A stretch of 64,000 bases of DNA from Bradyrhizobium sp. CCGB12 (GCF_024199845.1 NZ_JANADO010000002.1:124001-188000); one strand, 5' to 3'. Positions 7,512 through 17,454 are shown, numbered from the stretch's first letter. Program-made: numbers and translations. Notes: generated from the sequence alone by a model not told the origin.

Positions 7512-9713
7512 TCATTCGACAGGTGCCATAAGTCTCTGCCTCTGGTCTCGGCGAGCGGAGACTGGAAGATCCGACTTTGCAATCACGTCTATCTGAGCAA
7601 GCCCCCGCTCCTTATAAGAAGCGCTTGGGATAGCTCTCACAGCAACCTTCAATTGTTCTGCCAAATTCTCTCTTTTGCGGAATACCGCGGCAACGTTCTC
7701 GAACGGATACGCCTCTTTCAGTGCGGCTTTATCGCCGTCCGAAAGCGTCATGTTTTCCGACGTTATATAGCAAAGACTGCGCGCGCCTCCTACGTACATC
7801 CAATCCGGGAAATGATACAGCATAATAGAGTGAGGATCAAATACAGCACTCGTGTATCTGCCGTCGTTCACTAGACGTCGCATGTTAAAATCAACTGTTT
7901 CCTTCGACCAAGAATTGGGCGGTTGTGCCAGGGAAGCGTATATTTCATCCCATTTGAACTCGTTCTCGCAGGGAGCTTGCGTGTTCTGATGTTCGTGATG
8001 AAATCCCAGAGCGTGCCCGAACTCATGAAGAACTACCTGGGAGAACTTGGGTTCATTCGGTGGTACGATATCATATCCTTCGAGATTCATCGATTGCTCA
8101 TACTGGTCAGCGAGATTAACGCTATCTTGTCCTACGAGCGACCAGTACCCCCGGTATTCAAAGCCAATTCTGATGTGAAACAACATTGATCTTGGATCCG
8201 AACGCTGTTCGGAGCCTGCCTTAGATTCTGCATCCGATTGCTTGGTATCCGGTTCGGAGCCTGCCACAACCGCCTGAAGCCCCGATGGGCAAAGTTGAGG
8301 GCTCAGAGGATTTCCGAAATTAAAACGAATGTTTCCAAATTTCGCCCATTCAGAGGCGGCCTCCGCTATTCGAGTTCGAAGGTCCCGTGTGCCGCTCACA
8401 AAGCAAACGTTTAACAATGTTCCTGGCGACCATTCCTTGAGTATTTCAAGGACGGCTCTCGCCTGTTTCCCAGCACCTGGCGGCAAGACACTCTGCTCTT
8501 GTCGCTCCACACGTGCCCTAAGGTGAGGCGGCAGCCCTTCATAGATCTCAGTCCTTCGCGGTTCGACTAAGGCCCTTTGATCTCTTCCCGGTGATGGGAT
8601 TCTCAGTGGAGCAACTGCTTGAGCAGAAGAAAACGTTCGTACTGTGAGCTGCCCTGGCTGCCCTGGTTCAGACGGCGGCGTCGGTGGAAGCGGAGTCCGT
8701 GCCTCCGATCCAACGGGTATTGGACTTCGTCTCTCCGCCGCTTGTGTTGCAGGACCGGGTGAAGCAACAACGGCGGCGCACACCTCAGGGATGACTGCGC
8801 ACAAGTTCTCGATTGCTCCTTTCACATCACGTATTATATCACCGGCTTTGTTGATAATCTCAACTAGTCGCCACTTTGGCGAATAAAATACTTTAAGCTC
8901 CAATTTGTTGATCGTCGGCCATTGCGAGGGATCTTCTAAGATGTACTCGTAGGTTTCGCTACGATCTGAACCAGAGCCGTACGGTACGAGCTTTCCATCT
9001 ACGCCGTATTGCTGTAGCGGCGTAATAGCGATTGGTCCCACTGGACTGTAAAAAATAACAGCCATGCCTGCGGTTGCTCCTAGCCATTCAGAGTTCGTCC
9101 ATACATGTGTTAAGACCCTCACCTTTCCAGTCTGTCGTTCGTAGACTGCTCGTCCCTCGGCATGTCTGCCGGCACCAAAGTCCTGTGGAGGAACGACGTC
9201 TGAAAGAGTTCGTGATGTTGAGGAGAATTGCCAAGTGCAGTCGCTATTGTCCGGCGCGCAGATGTTGGACAATCGTAGTGTCGTACCAAATTGTGCACCA
9301 CCCGACGCGTTTATTGCGAGCGTCTTATCTTGGTCGCTAATGAACATGCCGTTCTGATAGGTCCAGGTACAATCTTTGTTATCCGGCCGGCAATCAGCCG
9401 TTAGCTTTAGTTCAGTGCCATCTCGGGCGCCTCCAGAAGCATTGATTGCTAAGCTTGAATTTCTGTCACTGGTAAGCATTCCTTGACTGTAGGTCCAGCG
9501 GCAGTCTGGATTCGTGGTCTCGCAGCCATCGTGCAGTCGCAAAGCGGTACCCTCTTCCGCACCGCCCCAAGCATTTATCGCTAGGGTAGAATTCCGATTA
9601 CTGAAGATTAATTCTCCTGCAAGTGCTTGGTTCGCGTTTGACGTCAGCACACCGACTGCACCCCAGAGGAGGATTTGGGTTGAAACGGACGCGACTCTTG
9701 GAAACTGGAACAT
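7512..9713 (-). CDS. Exported astacin-like metalloprotease with ricin-like repeats
   Basis: A 733-residue secreted zinc protease. The ATG at 9713 has AGGGAG 6 bp upstream and begins a signal peptide (MFQFPRVASVSTQILLWGAV... ending NQALAG). Residues about 30-160 hold three tandem ~45-residue repeats, each with 'S.LAINA.GGA..GT.L.L...C...N.DC.W.Y', resembling one beta-trefoil (ricin B-type) lectin unit. A middle Pro-rich linker (PLPPTPPSEPGQPGQ) follows. The catalytic domain has HEFGHALGFHHEH at about 563 (HExxHxxGxxH metzincin/astacin signature) and a Met-turn SIMLYHF about 70 residues later. It probably binds glycans through the repeats and cleaves protein outside the cytoplasm. Target unknown. 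Confidence 0.85.
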   Translation of the reverse strand: MFQFPRVASVSTQILLWGAVGVLTSNANQALAGELIFSNRNSTLAINAWGGAEEGTALRLHDGCETTNPDCRWTYSQGMLTSDRNSSLAINASGGARDGTELKLTADCRPDNKDCTWTYQNGMFISDQDKTLAINASGGAQFGTTLRLSNICAPDNSDCTWQFSSTSRTLSDVVPPQDFGAGRHAEGRAVYERQTGKVRVLTHVWTNSEWLGATAGMAVIFYSPVGPIAITPLQQYGVDGKLVPYGSGSDRSETYEYILEDPSQWPTINKLELKVFYSPKWRLVEIINKAGDIIRDVKGAIENLCAVIPEVCAAVVASPGPATQAAERRSPIPVGSEARTPLPPTPPSEPGQPGQLTVRTFSSAQAVAPLRIPSPGRDQRALVEPRRTEIYEGLPPHLRARVERQEQSVLPPGAGKQARAVLEILKEWSPGTLLNVCFVSGTRDLRTRIAEAASEWAKFGNIRFNFGNPLSPQLCPSGLQAVVAGSEPDTKQSDAESKAGSEQRSDPRSMLFHIRIGFEYRGYWSLVGQDSVNLADQYEQSMNLEGYDIVPPNEPKFSQVVLHEFGHALGFHHEHQNTQAPCENEFKWDEIYASLAQPPNSWSKETVDFNMRRLVNDGRYTSAVFDPHSIMLYHFPDWMYVGGARSLCYITSENMTLSDGDKAALKEAYPFENVAAVFRKRENLAEQLKVAVRAIPSASYKERGLAQIDVIAKSDLPVSARRDQRQRLMAPVE

Positions 9714-9756
9714 CGTGAACTCCCTGCACATGCACCAACTATCGGCAAAGGTGTAG

Positions 9757-11250
9757 CCGGCCGGCTGCGAGAGATGCTTAGCGGATCGCCCACGTTTTGA
9801 GATCTGGTCTCAATAAATGGGCGACATTACATGCAAAGCTCGCCAAAAATGGCGACCGTCCGGGCCACCAAAGCGATAGTTGATCCAGGCCGCTTGGGGC
9901 GGTCGCTGTTGCCAGTTCACTGTTGTGGTGGTTTAAAGATTGTCCGCAACACTAGTATCTGCGCCCTACATGCGCTCCAGTGGGCGCACTTCCGTCGCGT
10001 TGTTGGATAGCAGACCCTGATCCCGATGTGACTCTCGCTACCAGAAAGCGGCTGAAAAAGCGGCGCACTTCTTCCAAGGGCTATTGTCCTGCAGTACAAC
10101 CTGAGAGTCTAGACAGCCGGGCTGTCTATTCGCGAGCGGCAAAAGGAAGCAGTTAGCACGTTTTGGTGCGGTGGTCCGACCAATTCATGGGTTTCGAACT
10201 AGCATTGCCCCGCCGTATCGCACGCCAAGCTAGTCTCAAATGTTTTCGCAGAATGCCCGAAACTCAATGACGACGATGCAGGAGCTAAAGGGCGAGAAGA
10301 CCGAGCAGACCTTAAATACACTCGCAAAGCTTTTTGGTCTGGCAATCGAAGAAGTGAGTAAGAGCGCAGTGGCCTTGTTTCAATTGACTTCTTCAAAAAG
10401 AAAGGATCGCGGAGCAATCCTACTTTTTGGCTGCCTTTTCTGTACCGAGATGCGCTTTGATTCCAGGTCTAGCTGAGGACTGAAGAAGCCGGCTCGTCAT
10501 GCGGACATCTACCTACGGTCCGGTTCTCCTCCGAGAGCGCTTGCGGGAGCTAATACGCAGTTCGGCTGAGTGCCAACAGCGACTTCCACGCCTATCGCAT
10601 GGCAGCGCGGAAGTTCAGTGCCACCGGATCGAGATGCACTTCCTCCAGACCGTAGCCGTGGTGCGGAGTTGCGCGAAGATTATTCGAACGGGCTGCGAAG
10701 ATTGCCTGAGCGGCGCTATCGAAGCTCTTGAGTCGACTCGGGTCATGGCCGCCAGCACCGCGCCCGTCCAAGTACTAAAATCCTTCGCTATAATATCTTG
10801 ACCGCTATGTCCTTGAGACGCCCGATCACGTCGGGCGACAATTGCCTTGATCGTGGAACTCGAATCGAGTGGCTGGTTGCTGTGGGTGCTCGAGTGGTTC
10901 GCGGGTTCGCCACGCTACTGCATCTGCACCATCGATTTGCAGCCGCAGGTTGACAAGCGAACCTAGATTTGCTACTCTGTTACGGACGTGTTGGCCTAGT
11001 TATTGGGCCCACGATCCGGCCGTAGTGCAATAGCGCCTCGCTGGAGTACAAGGTTCGCCCGTCTGCCTTAGCGCGGAAAACTGCCCGAGGGTGCAAGGGT
11101 GTGGGCAATGATCACCGCACCGCAATCCTCTCGCCTTAACAACCACCTCGATCGGTGCGCCGCTGCTTGAGCGCATCTTACATGCTGACTGCCGTGCGCT
11201 GCAAGCGCACGCGCAGCGCGGGCTCGCGGCATCGCGAGTGACGAGTCGCA
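9757..11250. other. 1.5-kb region without a supported gene
   Basis: It separates the divergent metalloprotease and trypsin-like genes. Short frames exist (for example plus 10240-10476 with ELKGEKTEQTLNTLAKLFGL, and plus 10499-10801), but none has a convincing ribosome binding site, family or codon bias. Near 10005-10045 the minus strand shows weak similarity to the last codons of the caspase gene at 13.8 kb. The region is probably gene debris plus promoters of both flanking genes. Confidence 0.4.
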
Positions 11251-11301
11251 TTTCACTAGCATCCGGAAGATTTCACTAGCATCCAGATTTCACTAGCATC
11301 C
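11251..11301 (+). repeat. Three direct repeats of TTTCACTAGCATCC
   Basis: Identical 14-mers at 11251-11264, 11271-11284 and 11288-11301, with spacings of 20 and 17 bp. The last copy ends right at the AGGAGGGAG ribosome binding site of the trypsin-like gene (ATG 11314). They lie in the leader and could be slippage duplications or a regulator-binding array. Confidence 0.7.
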
Positions 11302-11313
11302 AGGAGGGAGAAA

Positions 11314-12660
11314 ATGCGTACGATCGTTCTCAAACGGATGGCCACGGTTGCGTTGTTCCTCGCAGGTTTGACAGACGCGGAGGCTCAGCTGCGGCGTGAA
11401 AACCCTCCGGTCGAAACATTTAGGCAGGCGGTTCCTAGACTGGAGGAGACGATACGGAATTTGGACATTCCGGAATCGCAAAAGTCGCGGCTGCTAGCGG
11501 GTTTGCCGAGAATTTGGGGCGGATACGAAACCTCAATTGAAGAGAACCCTTGGCAGGTGGCCCTTATCAAAGGGCTTGTCGCGGACGCTCGAGTGCAATT
11601 CTGCGGAGGTGCCATCATCGATCCCGAATGGGTCATCACCGCCGCCCATTGCATGGACAACTTCATCGTGAATAAGGCTCCGGCTCGAGTGAACGTCGTT
11701 GCTGGCACGACGCGTTATAAATCTGGAGGGGAACGCGTCGCTGTGAAGCGAATCTTTGTTCATCCAGACTGGAACAGCGCGGCTATGGACAATGATGTCG
11801 CACTGCTGCAACTGAGTCGGCGTCTGACATTGACCGGGAATAACATGCGGCCAATCGCGTTGGTAGCGGCTGGCACTATTCTTACTGACGGTATTCCGGT
11901 TACGGTCTCAGGCTGGGGTGTTACCGAGGAGGGTACAGGCTCCGATGCACTTTTGGGCGTCAGCGTGCCCTTAGTCGCCAATAGCGTCTGCAATGAAAGA
12001 GACAGCTATGGCGGGCGTGTCACCGCCAACATGTTCTGCGCGGGGTATCGCGCAGGCGGCCACGATTCATGTCAAGGTGATAGCGGTGGACCAGTCTGGA
12101 CGACCATCTCAGGCAGGGAGACGTTATATGGGGTGGTTAGCTTTGGCGATGGTTGTGCGCTGAAGCTGAAGTACGGCGTCTACACACGTGTGGCAAACTA
12201 CACCGCATGGGTGCAACGAACAATGCGTGGGCCCAGAGAGGAAGACTCTACGGTGCGCATGTCTGCGGCACCAAGCGAAACCTCTGGCGGTGCTACCGCG
12301 CGCACATCTGCGTCCCCAACCTCCGGGACGCCCAACGAACTTGACGTGAATGAATCCGAGTGGTCGCAACTGCCGCAAAATGAGAAGGATGCGATCGAAG
12401 CTATTTTACGTCAATCGCGGTTGATCGACGATGTAGTCATCGTGCCGAGGAGCGACACTCCGAGGAGCATAGATGATCCAAGCGATCCAAGAATCAGCCT
12501 GTGTGGCCCGGTTAAGTGGGTCTGCAGAAGAGGATGTGAGGCAGCTGCGGCTGTTGCAGTAACCGCTTGTGGGACTGCCACCGCAGGCGTGGGGGTGCCT
12601 GTGTGTGTATCGCTCGCAGAGCGCGGGACGGACGCGTGCAAGAAACGCTGTAAATGCTAG
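11314..12660 (+). CDS. Secreted trypsin-like serine protease with Cys-rich tail
   Basis: A 448-residue S1 protease. It has a signal peptide (MRTIVLKRMATVALFLAGLT...AEA), a propeptide to about 66, then R-IWGG in place of the usual IVGG, suggesting activation by cleavage after Arg66. The catalytic triad is visible: His112 (TAAHC), Asp161 (NDVALL), Ser257 (CQGDSGGP). After the protease domain (to ~300) comes a Ser/Thr-rich linker and a final ~52 residues with eight Cys ending CKKRCKC, probably a disulfide-bonded module. AGGAGGGAG precedes the ATG. It acts in the periplasm or outside. Substrate unknown. Confidence 0.88.
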   Translation: MRTIVLKRMATVALFLAGLTDAEAQLRRENPPVETFRQAVPRLEETIRNLDIPESQKSRLLAGLPRIWGGYETSIEENPWQVALIKGLVADARVQFCGGAIIDPEWVITAAHCMDNFIVNKAPARVNVVAGTTRYKSGGERVAVKRIFVHPDWNSAAMDNDVALLQLSRRLTLTGNNMRPIALVAAGTILTDGIPVTVSGWGVTEEGTGSDALLGVSVPLVANSVCNERDSYGGRVTANMFCAGYRAGGHDSCQGDSGGPVWTTISGRETLYGVVSFGDGCALKLKYGVYTRVANYTAWVQRTMRGPREEDSTVRMSAAPSETSGGATARTSASPTSGTPNELDVNESEWSQLPQNEKDAIEAILRQSRLIDDVVIVPRSDTPRSIDDPSDPRISLCGPVKWVCRRGCEAAAAVAVTACGTATAGVGVPVCVSLAERGTDACKKRCKC

Positions 12661-12774
12661 TCCCGATTATTCATAGAGCAGGCGATACAAGCGATTCCGG
12701 CAAGCGATCGTCGCGATCAGAACGTCGCAGGGAGCTACAATGAGTCCGCGCATGCGGCTGGGAAGCTGCACTCC

Positions 12775-13356
12775 ATGTTCAGCATAGCGCTCGCGGGGTC
12801 TAAGCGCAGTCGCGCCGGCGCGCCAACTAGGGCAAGTAAATCCATGCCTGCGAGTTGTCCTCCCTCGCCTGCGGGCGAGCGCGCCGCAGTGGGGGTCGCT
12901 ACGACAGTGTTGATAGTCGCGATCGCAAGCTCGGCGCCGGCGCAACAGGCCCCCGAAAAACGGTCCACCGAATGGGGGGTCGACTGCTCAAGCGGCTTCA
13001 AGATGATCGACTGCCGCGCCGTTCAGAAGGTCTTGCACCGCGAGACCGGGCAGTTGCTGGTGTCGGAGGTGTGGTCGGCCGATGGCAGGACGGGCGACAT
13101 GGTGTTGACGTTGCCGGACGGCCTCAGTCTCCCCGAGTCGATGTTGGTCAAGGTCGACAACAGCGCCTCGGAACGGCTGATGAAAACCTGCACCAATATC
13201 GGGTGCTTCGTGACGCTGACCGAGAAGTTCGTCGCCAATATGCGCACCGCCAATGATCTGAAGATCACCGTGCAGGACGCAAACAAGAAACCGATCGAGA
13301 TAAGCCTGCCGCTGCTCGGCTTCGGCAGCGCCTTCGATGAGGCTTCGAAGCGTTAA
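12775..13356 (+). CDS. Invasion-associated locus B (IalB)-like protein
   Basis: Up to 193 residues. The ATG at 12844 is an alternative start that places a hydrophobic segment (AAVGVATTVLIVAIASSAPA) as the signal peptide. The mature part has the IalB layout: an early 'W.VDC' and paired Cys (DCSSGFKMIDC), 'TGQLLVSEVW', a DGLSLPESMLVKVDN strand region, and the Cys pair CTNIGC followed by 'LTEKFVANMRTANDLKITVQ'. IalB proteins are periplasmic or envelope proteins of alphaproteobacteria; in Bartonella they help erythrocyte invasion. Here a general envelope role is more likely. It lies 114 bp after the trypsin gene, same strand. Confidence 0.75.
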   Translation: MFSIALAGSKRSRAGAPTRASKSMPASCPPSPAGERAAVGVATTVLIVAIASSAPAQQAPEKRSTEWGVDCSSGFKMIDCRAVQKVLHRETGQLLVSEVWSADGRTGDMVLTLPDGLSLPESMLVKVDNSASERLMKTCTNIGCFVTLTEKFVANMRTANDLKITVQDANKKPIEISLPLLGFGSAFDEASKR

Positions 13357-13458
13357 TCGCGAGATCACTGCGGCTGACGCGAGTGAGTTGGGTCCCACCG
13401 CCGCAAATGTCCTCGATTGAAGCGTGTCGGGCAGCGAAAGGGAGGACGCTCACCAATC

Positions 13459-13600
13459 TTGTCCTCGCCTAAGTTCGTCGTCGTCGGGGAAAACAAGGTT
13501 GGCAAATGCAATTTCATCCGGGCCCTGCAGCTCATCCTAGACCCGGTTTGTCGGAGCGGGACCGACAGCTCGGGCTTGACATTTCTGGGACGGCTGCTGT
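13459..13600 (+). pseudogene. Fragment of an OLD-type AAA ATPase
   Basis: The plus strand encodes SPKFVVVGENKVGKCNFIRA followed by LQLILDP. This matches the Walker A beginning of OLD/RecF-like ATP-dependent endonucleases (typically VVVGENGVGKSNF..AL.LILDP), with the usual Ser of GKS replaced by Cys. Continuation to 'RQLGLDISG' is found in another frame, so it is frameshifted. No start or rest of the gene is present. OLD-family nucleases are often phage-defence genes; this is a dead fragment. Confidence 0.5.
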
Positions 13601-13827
13601 CGCCTCTCCAGGCATCTATCGTCGCTCGCTCCCCGAGCGGTCATCCCCGGCCAGACAGGTTCGACTGCTGTGCGCGCAGCAAATCGGTCCCTCGACGGAA
13701 CGGAAACGCGGGGCTCTGCAAAACCGCTAGATCCGGTTCAACCGGTGGAGATGGCGGCACATTGAGGGAGGCAATGCTCCGGTCGAAACGCAGCTTCTTT
13801 TTCGCGCCTAGACCGACCGACTAAGGA

Positions 13828-16539
13828 TCAACCTCCACTTCTGTTGGGTAGCAGACCGAGATCTCGGCAGCCAGCGACGAACGAGAATCCAAGTTCTAAT
13901 CGGCTCCGAATATAACCCACCTGCTGAGACGTCAGCTTGGGTGTGTCCGATGCGCAGGAACATCTTTCATGGCACATTTTAATCGCTGGGAGATCGTTGG
14001 CTTGAGGGTTTAACAACACCGGTGTCTGGGGCGGTTGATCCGAGACCGCGACAAGCGGCGGATTTGCCGTGCCTCGGGTTCGCGGCTTCGATTGAAGCCG
14101 GTCCTTTCGTGCTTCTCTGATCCAAATACTATGCTTGATCGGCAACTGAGACGCCGCATACTCAAAAAGTTCCGACAAGGTGATCTTTCCGTCCAGCGGT
14201 CGGTAGTCTGCCTCGCCCTGCTGAAGCCCTTTCCTCACCAGTGCATACGTTAAAGCACCGAGGCTAAACGAGCTTTCCTCTACTGCTACCCTATCAGCTT
14301 GACTTGCCGCTAAAACTGCAATCCCCTTGTCATACGCCAGCTCGCCTAGCGTACGCATGCCTGTCGTTCCAAACTTGAGCCCGTTTGGTCCTAGCGCCGC
14401 AGCGCTGTAGCAGGCATCAATGATCAAAGCGAGTTCTCCAGAGTCGATGGATCCCATGAGCGAATAAAGCTCAGCGCTAGATATAGCCCCTTTTTTGTCG
14501 TGGTTATGCCGCGTCAACTCGCCTGCGTTGGCATCTGCTGCCATCAAGTACATCTGATTGCCGTAGATTGCCCCGTGGGCCGAAAAGCTCACCAACACAA
14601 AGTCCACAGCGCGTGCTTGCCTCAGAGAGGCCGCTGCAGGTACGCCGAGCAAATCCTTTTTCCCGCTATCGTCTCCAGCGAGCACTTTTAATGCTGCAAC
14701 GATTTTTCGCTTAGTCGCGTTGTTGAGCCTACCCTCCGCAGGTTTTGTCGTCGATATAAGCGGAACCCAAACAACGCGACCGAAGATTCTACGGCCCGTC
14801 GCCGCGCTTCGTCGCTCCACCAGCAAGGACTTGAACGCGGAGCCTAGCGCAACAGCGTCATTCGATGCGAAGCTTAGTGTTGGCAACGCTCTGTAAGAAT
14901 CTACGCCTACTGTTATGATATAAGCAGTCGCCTCAGCCTTAGCGAAGGTAGTAGGTATCTTATACTTTTCACGGAACGTTTGTCCCTTTACGCCCTCATT
15001 GTTGTAGGCATAGACTGAGAACTCCGACTCCGACGGCCCGAACAAGGTAGGTAAAGGAACTCCTACACCGCGAAATATGAGCTTGAGCCCTTGGTCATTG
15101 TTCGAGACAATCACGACCTTCTCCGGATTAGCCGGGCGGGGCCACTGAGCGACCAAGCGCCGATCGCGAAACAGCCGTATATCAAAAGACGGCCCAGTTA
15201 GTGGTGGAGTTGTCGAACCGTCTGCATAATTCACTCTTACAGTGATTGAAACGGTTCCTTTGGCCGCATCGTCAGGCTCTACCCGCTCTATACGTGCAGA
15301 TAGCAAGCGACCGCTAATCTGTTTGAAGTCTGCAGGCGCTAAAACTTCGTTAGCCAAGACCCTAGGTACAAGCTGTGGAGTCTGGAGCTGCGTGGTGAGT
15401 GCGTCTAACGGCAAGACCCGTTCGGACATGCTTGTCAATTGCCAGTACACGGCATCCGTCGAGATTAAGTTTGTATCGAAATGACCATCCGGGGTGACGG
15501 CCAACCAACCTGATTCCAAAGGAGCCAAGCGAACCAACTCGCGCATCGCTCCCAAGCTCCACAGGTGAATAAGTCCCGTCGAGCCGCCTATCGCGATTAT
15601 CCGGCCATCCGGCGACACATCCAGAGCTGACGCACCCTCTGCGACGGTTGTCAAATGGGCTTCGAGCCCTTCTTCGATGCTTGCCGACCAGACTTGTCCC
15701 CTATTGGAAATGAACAGCGCAGTGTTTGCCTCCTTTGAATACACCGCATCCAATATGTCACTATGATTGACAGACCAACGCGTGATGACATCGCTCACAG
15801 ACACCGTCGCTAGGCCGAGTGTATCAGACGTCCCAACCAAAAGAAGTGAAGGTGAAATCAGACGCAAGAACCGGATTGCTGCGCTCCCCAACGTTGCTCG
15901 AGAGGTGCTTCCAGTCTCGATAGAGCTAACAAGTACGTCGCCTGCTTCGGTTCCGACGACGACCGTCTTGCGATCCAAGCTCATCTCCACGGCGGTGATA
16001 GAGGCGGCGACCTGCGATGCAGTATAGCTAACGTAAGCAGTGCCGGAAGACGCATCCCACACAAAGTACTGATCAGTCGACGATGCAAACGAAACAACGA
16101 CGCCTCCACTGCGTGAGAGCGTAATAGGAGTGCCGCGATCCGGTTGCCGCTGAGGCCTCACATCGCCTTCTGTGGACCACAGCCTTACTATCCCATTTTC
16201 GATGTCGGCAAATGTGCGTCCGGCAACATGGCGTTGATCCGCCTCCTTCGATTCCTGGGTGGCCGTACCTATCTGGAGTGTGCCAGATGACAGATCCCAA
16301 ATGTACGTCTCCGCAGCGCCGTCGACCCTCCTCAGCAAACTAACTAGTGTGGTACTAGCAACCCCATCGCCGAACGAGATCCTCTCGACGCGCCGCTGGA
16401 CAGACTTCATGTACAAGCCGTTGCCGGGCTCGCCGGATATTGCTTGGCTATAGACGGGCAACTCTTGCGCTTGAGCAGCCCGTAAGATCATTCCGATCAG
16501 CACCACGATGGTACAAAACAATACAAGGCGCAGAGTGTT
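13828..16539 (-). CDS. Secreted WD40-repeat caspase-fold protease
   Basis: About 903 residues from ATG 16539, which begins a signal peptide or anchor (MNTLRLVLFCTIVVLIGMIL...AQAQ). Residues ~40-370 form a WD40-like beta-propeller (repeats such as ...VRLWST, FVWDASSGT, IHLWSLGAM). A beta-rich linker follows, then a peptidase C14 caspase domain from ~530: YIITVGVDSYRALPTLSFAS at its start, catalytic His655 in VSFSAHG and Cys710 in LIIDACYSA. The C-terminus is Cys-rich (CHERCSC). Caspase-WD40 fusions occur in many bacteria; the export signal places this one outside the cytoplasm. Probably a cysteine protease gated by the propeller; substrate unknown. Confidence 0.85.
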   Translation of the reverse strand, partial: NTLRLVLFCTIVVLIGMILRAAQAQELPVYSQAISGEPGNGLYMKSVQRRVERISFGDGVASTTLVSLLRRVDGAAETYIWDLSSGTLQIGTATQESKEADQRHVAGRTFADIENGIVRLWSTEGDVRPQRQPDRGTPITLSRSGGVVVSFASSTDQYFVWDASSGTAYVSYTASQVAASITAVEMSLDRKTVVVGTEAGDVLVSSIETGSTSRATLGSAAIRFLRLISPSLLLVGTSDTLGLATVSVSDVITRWSVNHSDILDAVYSKEANTALFISNRGQVWSASIEEGLEAHLTTVAEGASALDVSPDGRIIAIGGSTGLIHLWSLGAMRELVRLAPLESGWLAVTPDGHFDTNLISTDAVYWQLTSMSERVLPLDALTTQLQTPQLVPRVLANEVLAPADFKQISGRLLSARIERVEPDDAAKGTVSITVRVNYADGSTTPPLTGPSFDIRLFRDRRLVAQWPRPANPEKVVIVSNNDQGLKLIFRGVGVPLPTLFGPSESEFSVYAYNNEGVKGQTFREKYKIPTTFAKAEATAYIITVGVDSYRALPTLSFASNDAVALGSAFKSLLVERRSAATGRRIFGRVVWVPLISTTKPAEGRLNNATKRKIVAALKVLAGDDSGKKDLLGVPAAASLRQARAVDFVLVSFSAHGAIYGNQMYLMAADANAGELTRHNHDKKGAISSAELYSLMGSIDSGELALIIDACYSAAALGPNGLKFGTTGMRTLGELAYDKGIAVLAASQADRVAVEESSFSLGALTYALVRKGLQQGEADYRPLDGKITLSELFEYAASQLPIKHSIWIREARKDRLQSKPRTRGTANPPLVAVSDQPPQTPVLLNPQANDLPAIKMCHERCSCASDTPKLTSQQVGYIRSRLELGFSFVAGCRDLGLLPNRSGG

Positions 16540-16744
16540 CATAATACGCGAGCCCTTGGTGGTGTGTGCTAGAGCGCACAAAACAATGGCACTTCGTGTA
16601 GACGTCCCGGAGTGCTGTCGCTAGCATAATGGTTCGATCGCTAGCCGCGTCAACCACGACTTGCGTCAGCCTCGTAGCGATTCGGCCAGTCGTGACGCGA
16701 GAGGTTTCGCGCGGCCGGTTGCACGGTCAAGCGGGAGGGCGACG

Positions 16745-17454
16745 ATGGGCAGGTATGTGCTAATGGTTTCGGCCGCCACTACGGCGATGTGTTTGGGTGG
16801 AAGCCAGCAGATCGATGCCCGCACATTTCCGACCCGAGAGCACTTAACGTCTGAGATTTTCTTAGAGTTGCAACGGAGGGCGGCCATCCCTGAAGGCACT
16901 ATTCTGAGATCTGTCTATAACAAGGGATTGGCTGTAAGTAAGTCTGCAGAGGGCTGGAGCGCGACGCTATATAATGATCCGGCGGGTTACTGCACAATTG
17001 CATATGCCACTTGGTCAAGAAGGCCCGGTGCGACGGTAGCGAAGACGCAGAATTTTTGCGCGGCGTGACTAAGAAACGCGGCGAAGAACTCCTGCTAGCG
17101 GATATGACGGCACCACGGTGGGCAGTGATGTCGGCAGTAACGGTGCCATTAACCGACGGACAGTTCGCTGCACTCTGCGATTTTACATTTAATGTGGGTG
17201 TTGCAAACTTTCGCAAATCGGCCTTGCTAAAGGCCGTCAACGAAAATCGGTTTGACGACGTTTACACGCAATTGATGCGATGGACTTGGGCAGGCGGCAA
17301 GCAGATTCCGGGCCTGCGAAACAGGCGGGAGCGCGAGTACGCACTTTTCTTCGATGGTATTCCGCAGTTGAAAGCGGCGCCTCCTGCAGGCGAAGATGTG
17401 CGCCCCGTGGATATTAGGACCGGCGAGCCCATCGAGAAGGGCTTACAACTGTGA
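16745..17454 (+). pseudogene. GH24 lysozyme (endolysin-type), broken by a 1-bp deletion
   Basis: The ATG at 16745 follows GGGAGGG and starts a signal-like segment (MGRYVLMVSAATTAMCLGG). The glycoside hydrolase 24 active region reads SAEGWSATLYNDPAGYCTIA and should continue YGHLVKK. The sequence has TATGCCACTTGG, and one G is missing after 17005. With it restored the frame runs on through FTFNVGVANFRKSALLKAVN and LMRWTWAGGKQIPGLRNRR to the stop at 17454, about 236 residues. As written, the first frame ends at 17068. All key residues are intact on either side, so this is either a very recent inactivation or a sequencing error. Confidence 0.85.

Noticed and set aside
9985..10050. Similarity of the minus strand to the last codons of the WD40-caspase gene (RDQGLLSNN versus RDLGLLPNR)
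   Set aside because: About 25 bp of partial identity only, with no matching sequence upstream; too weak to call a second caspase remnant.
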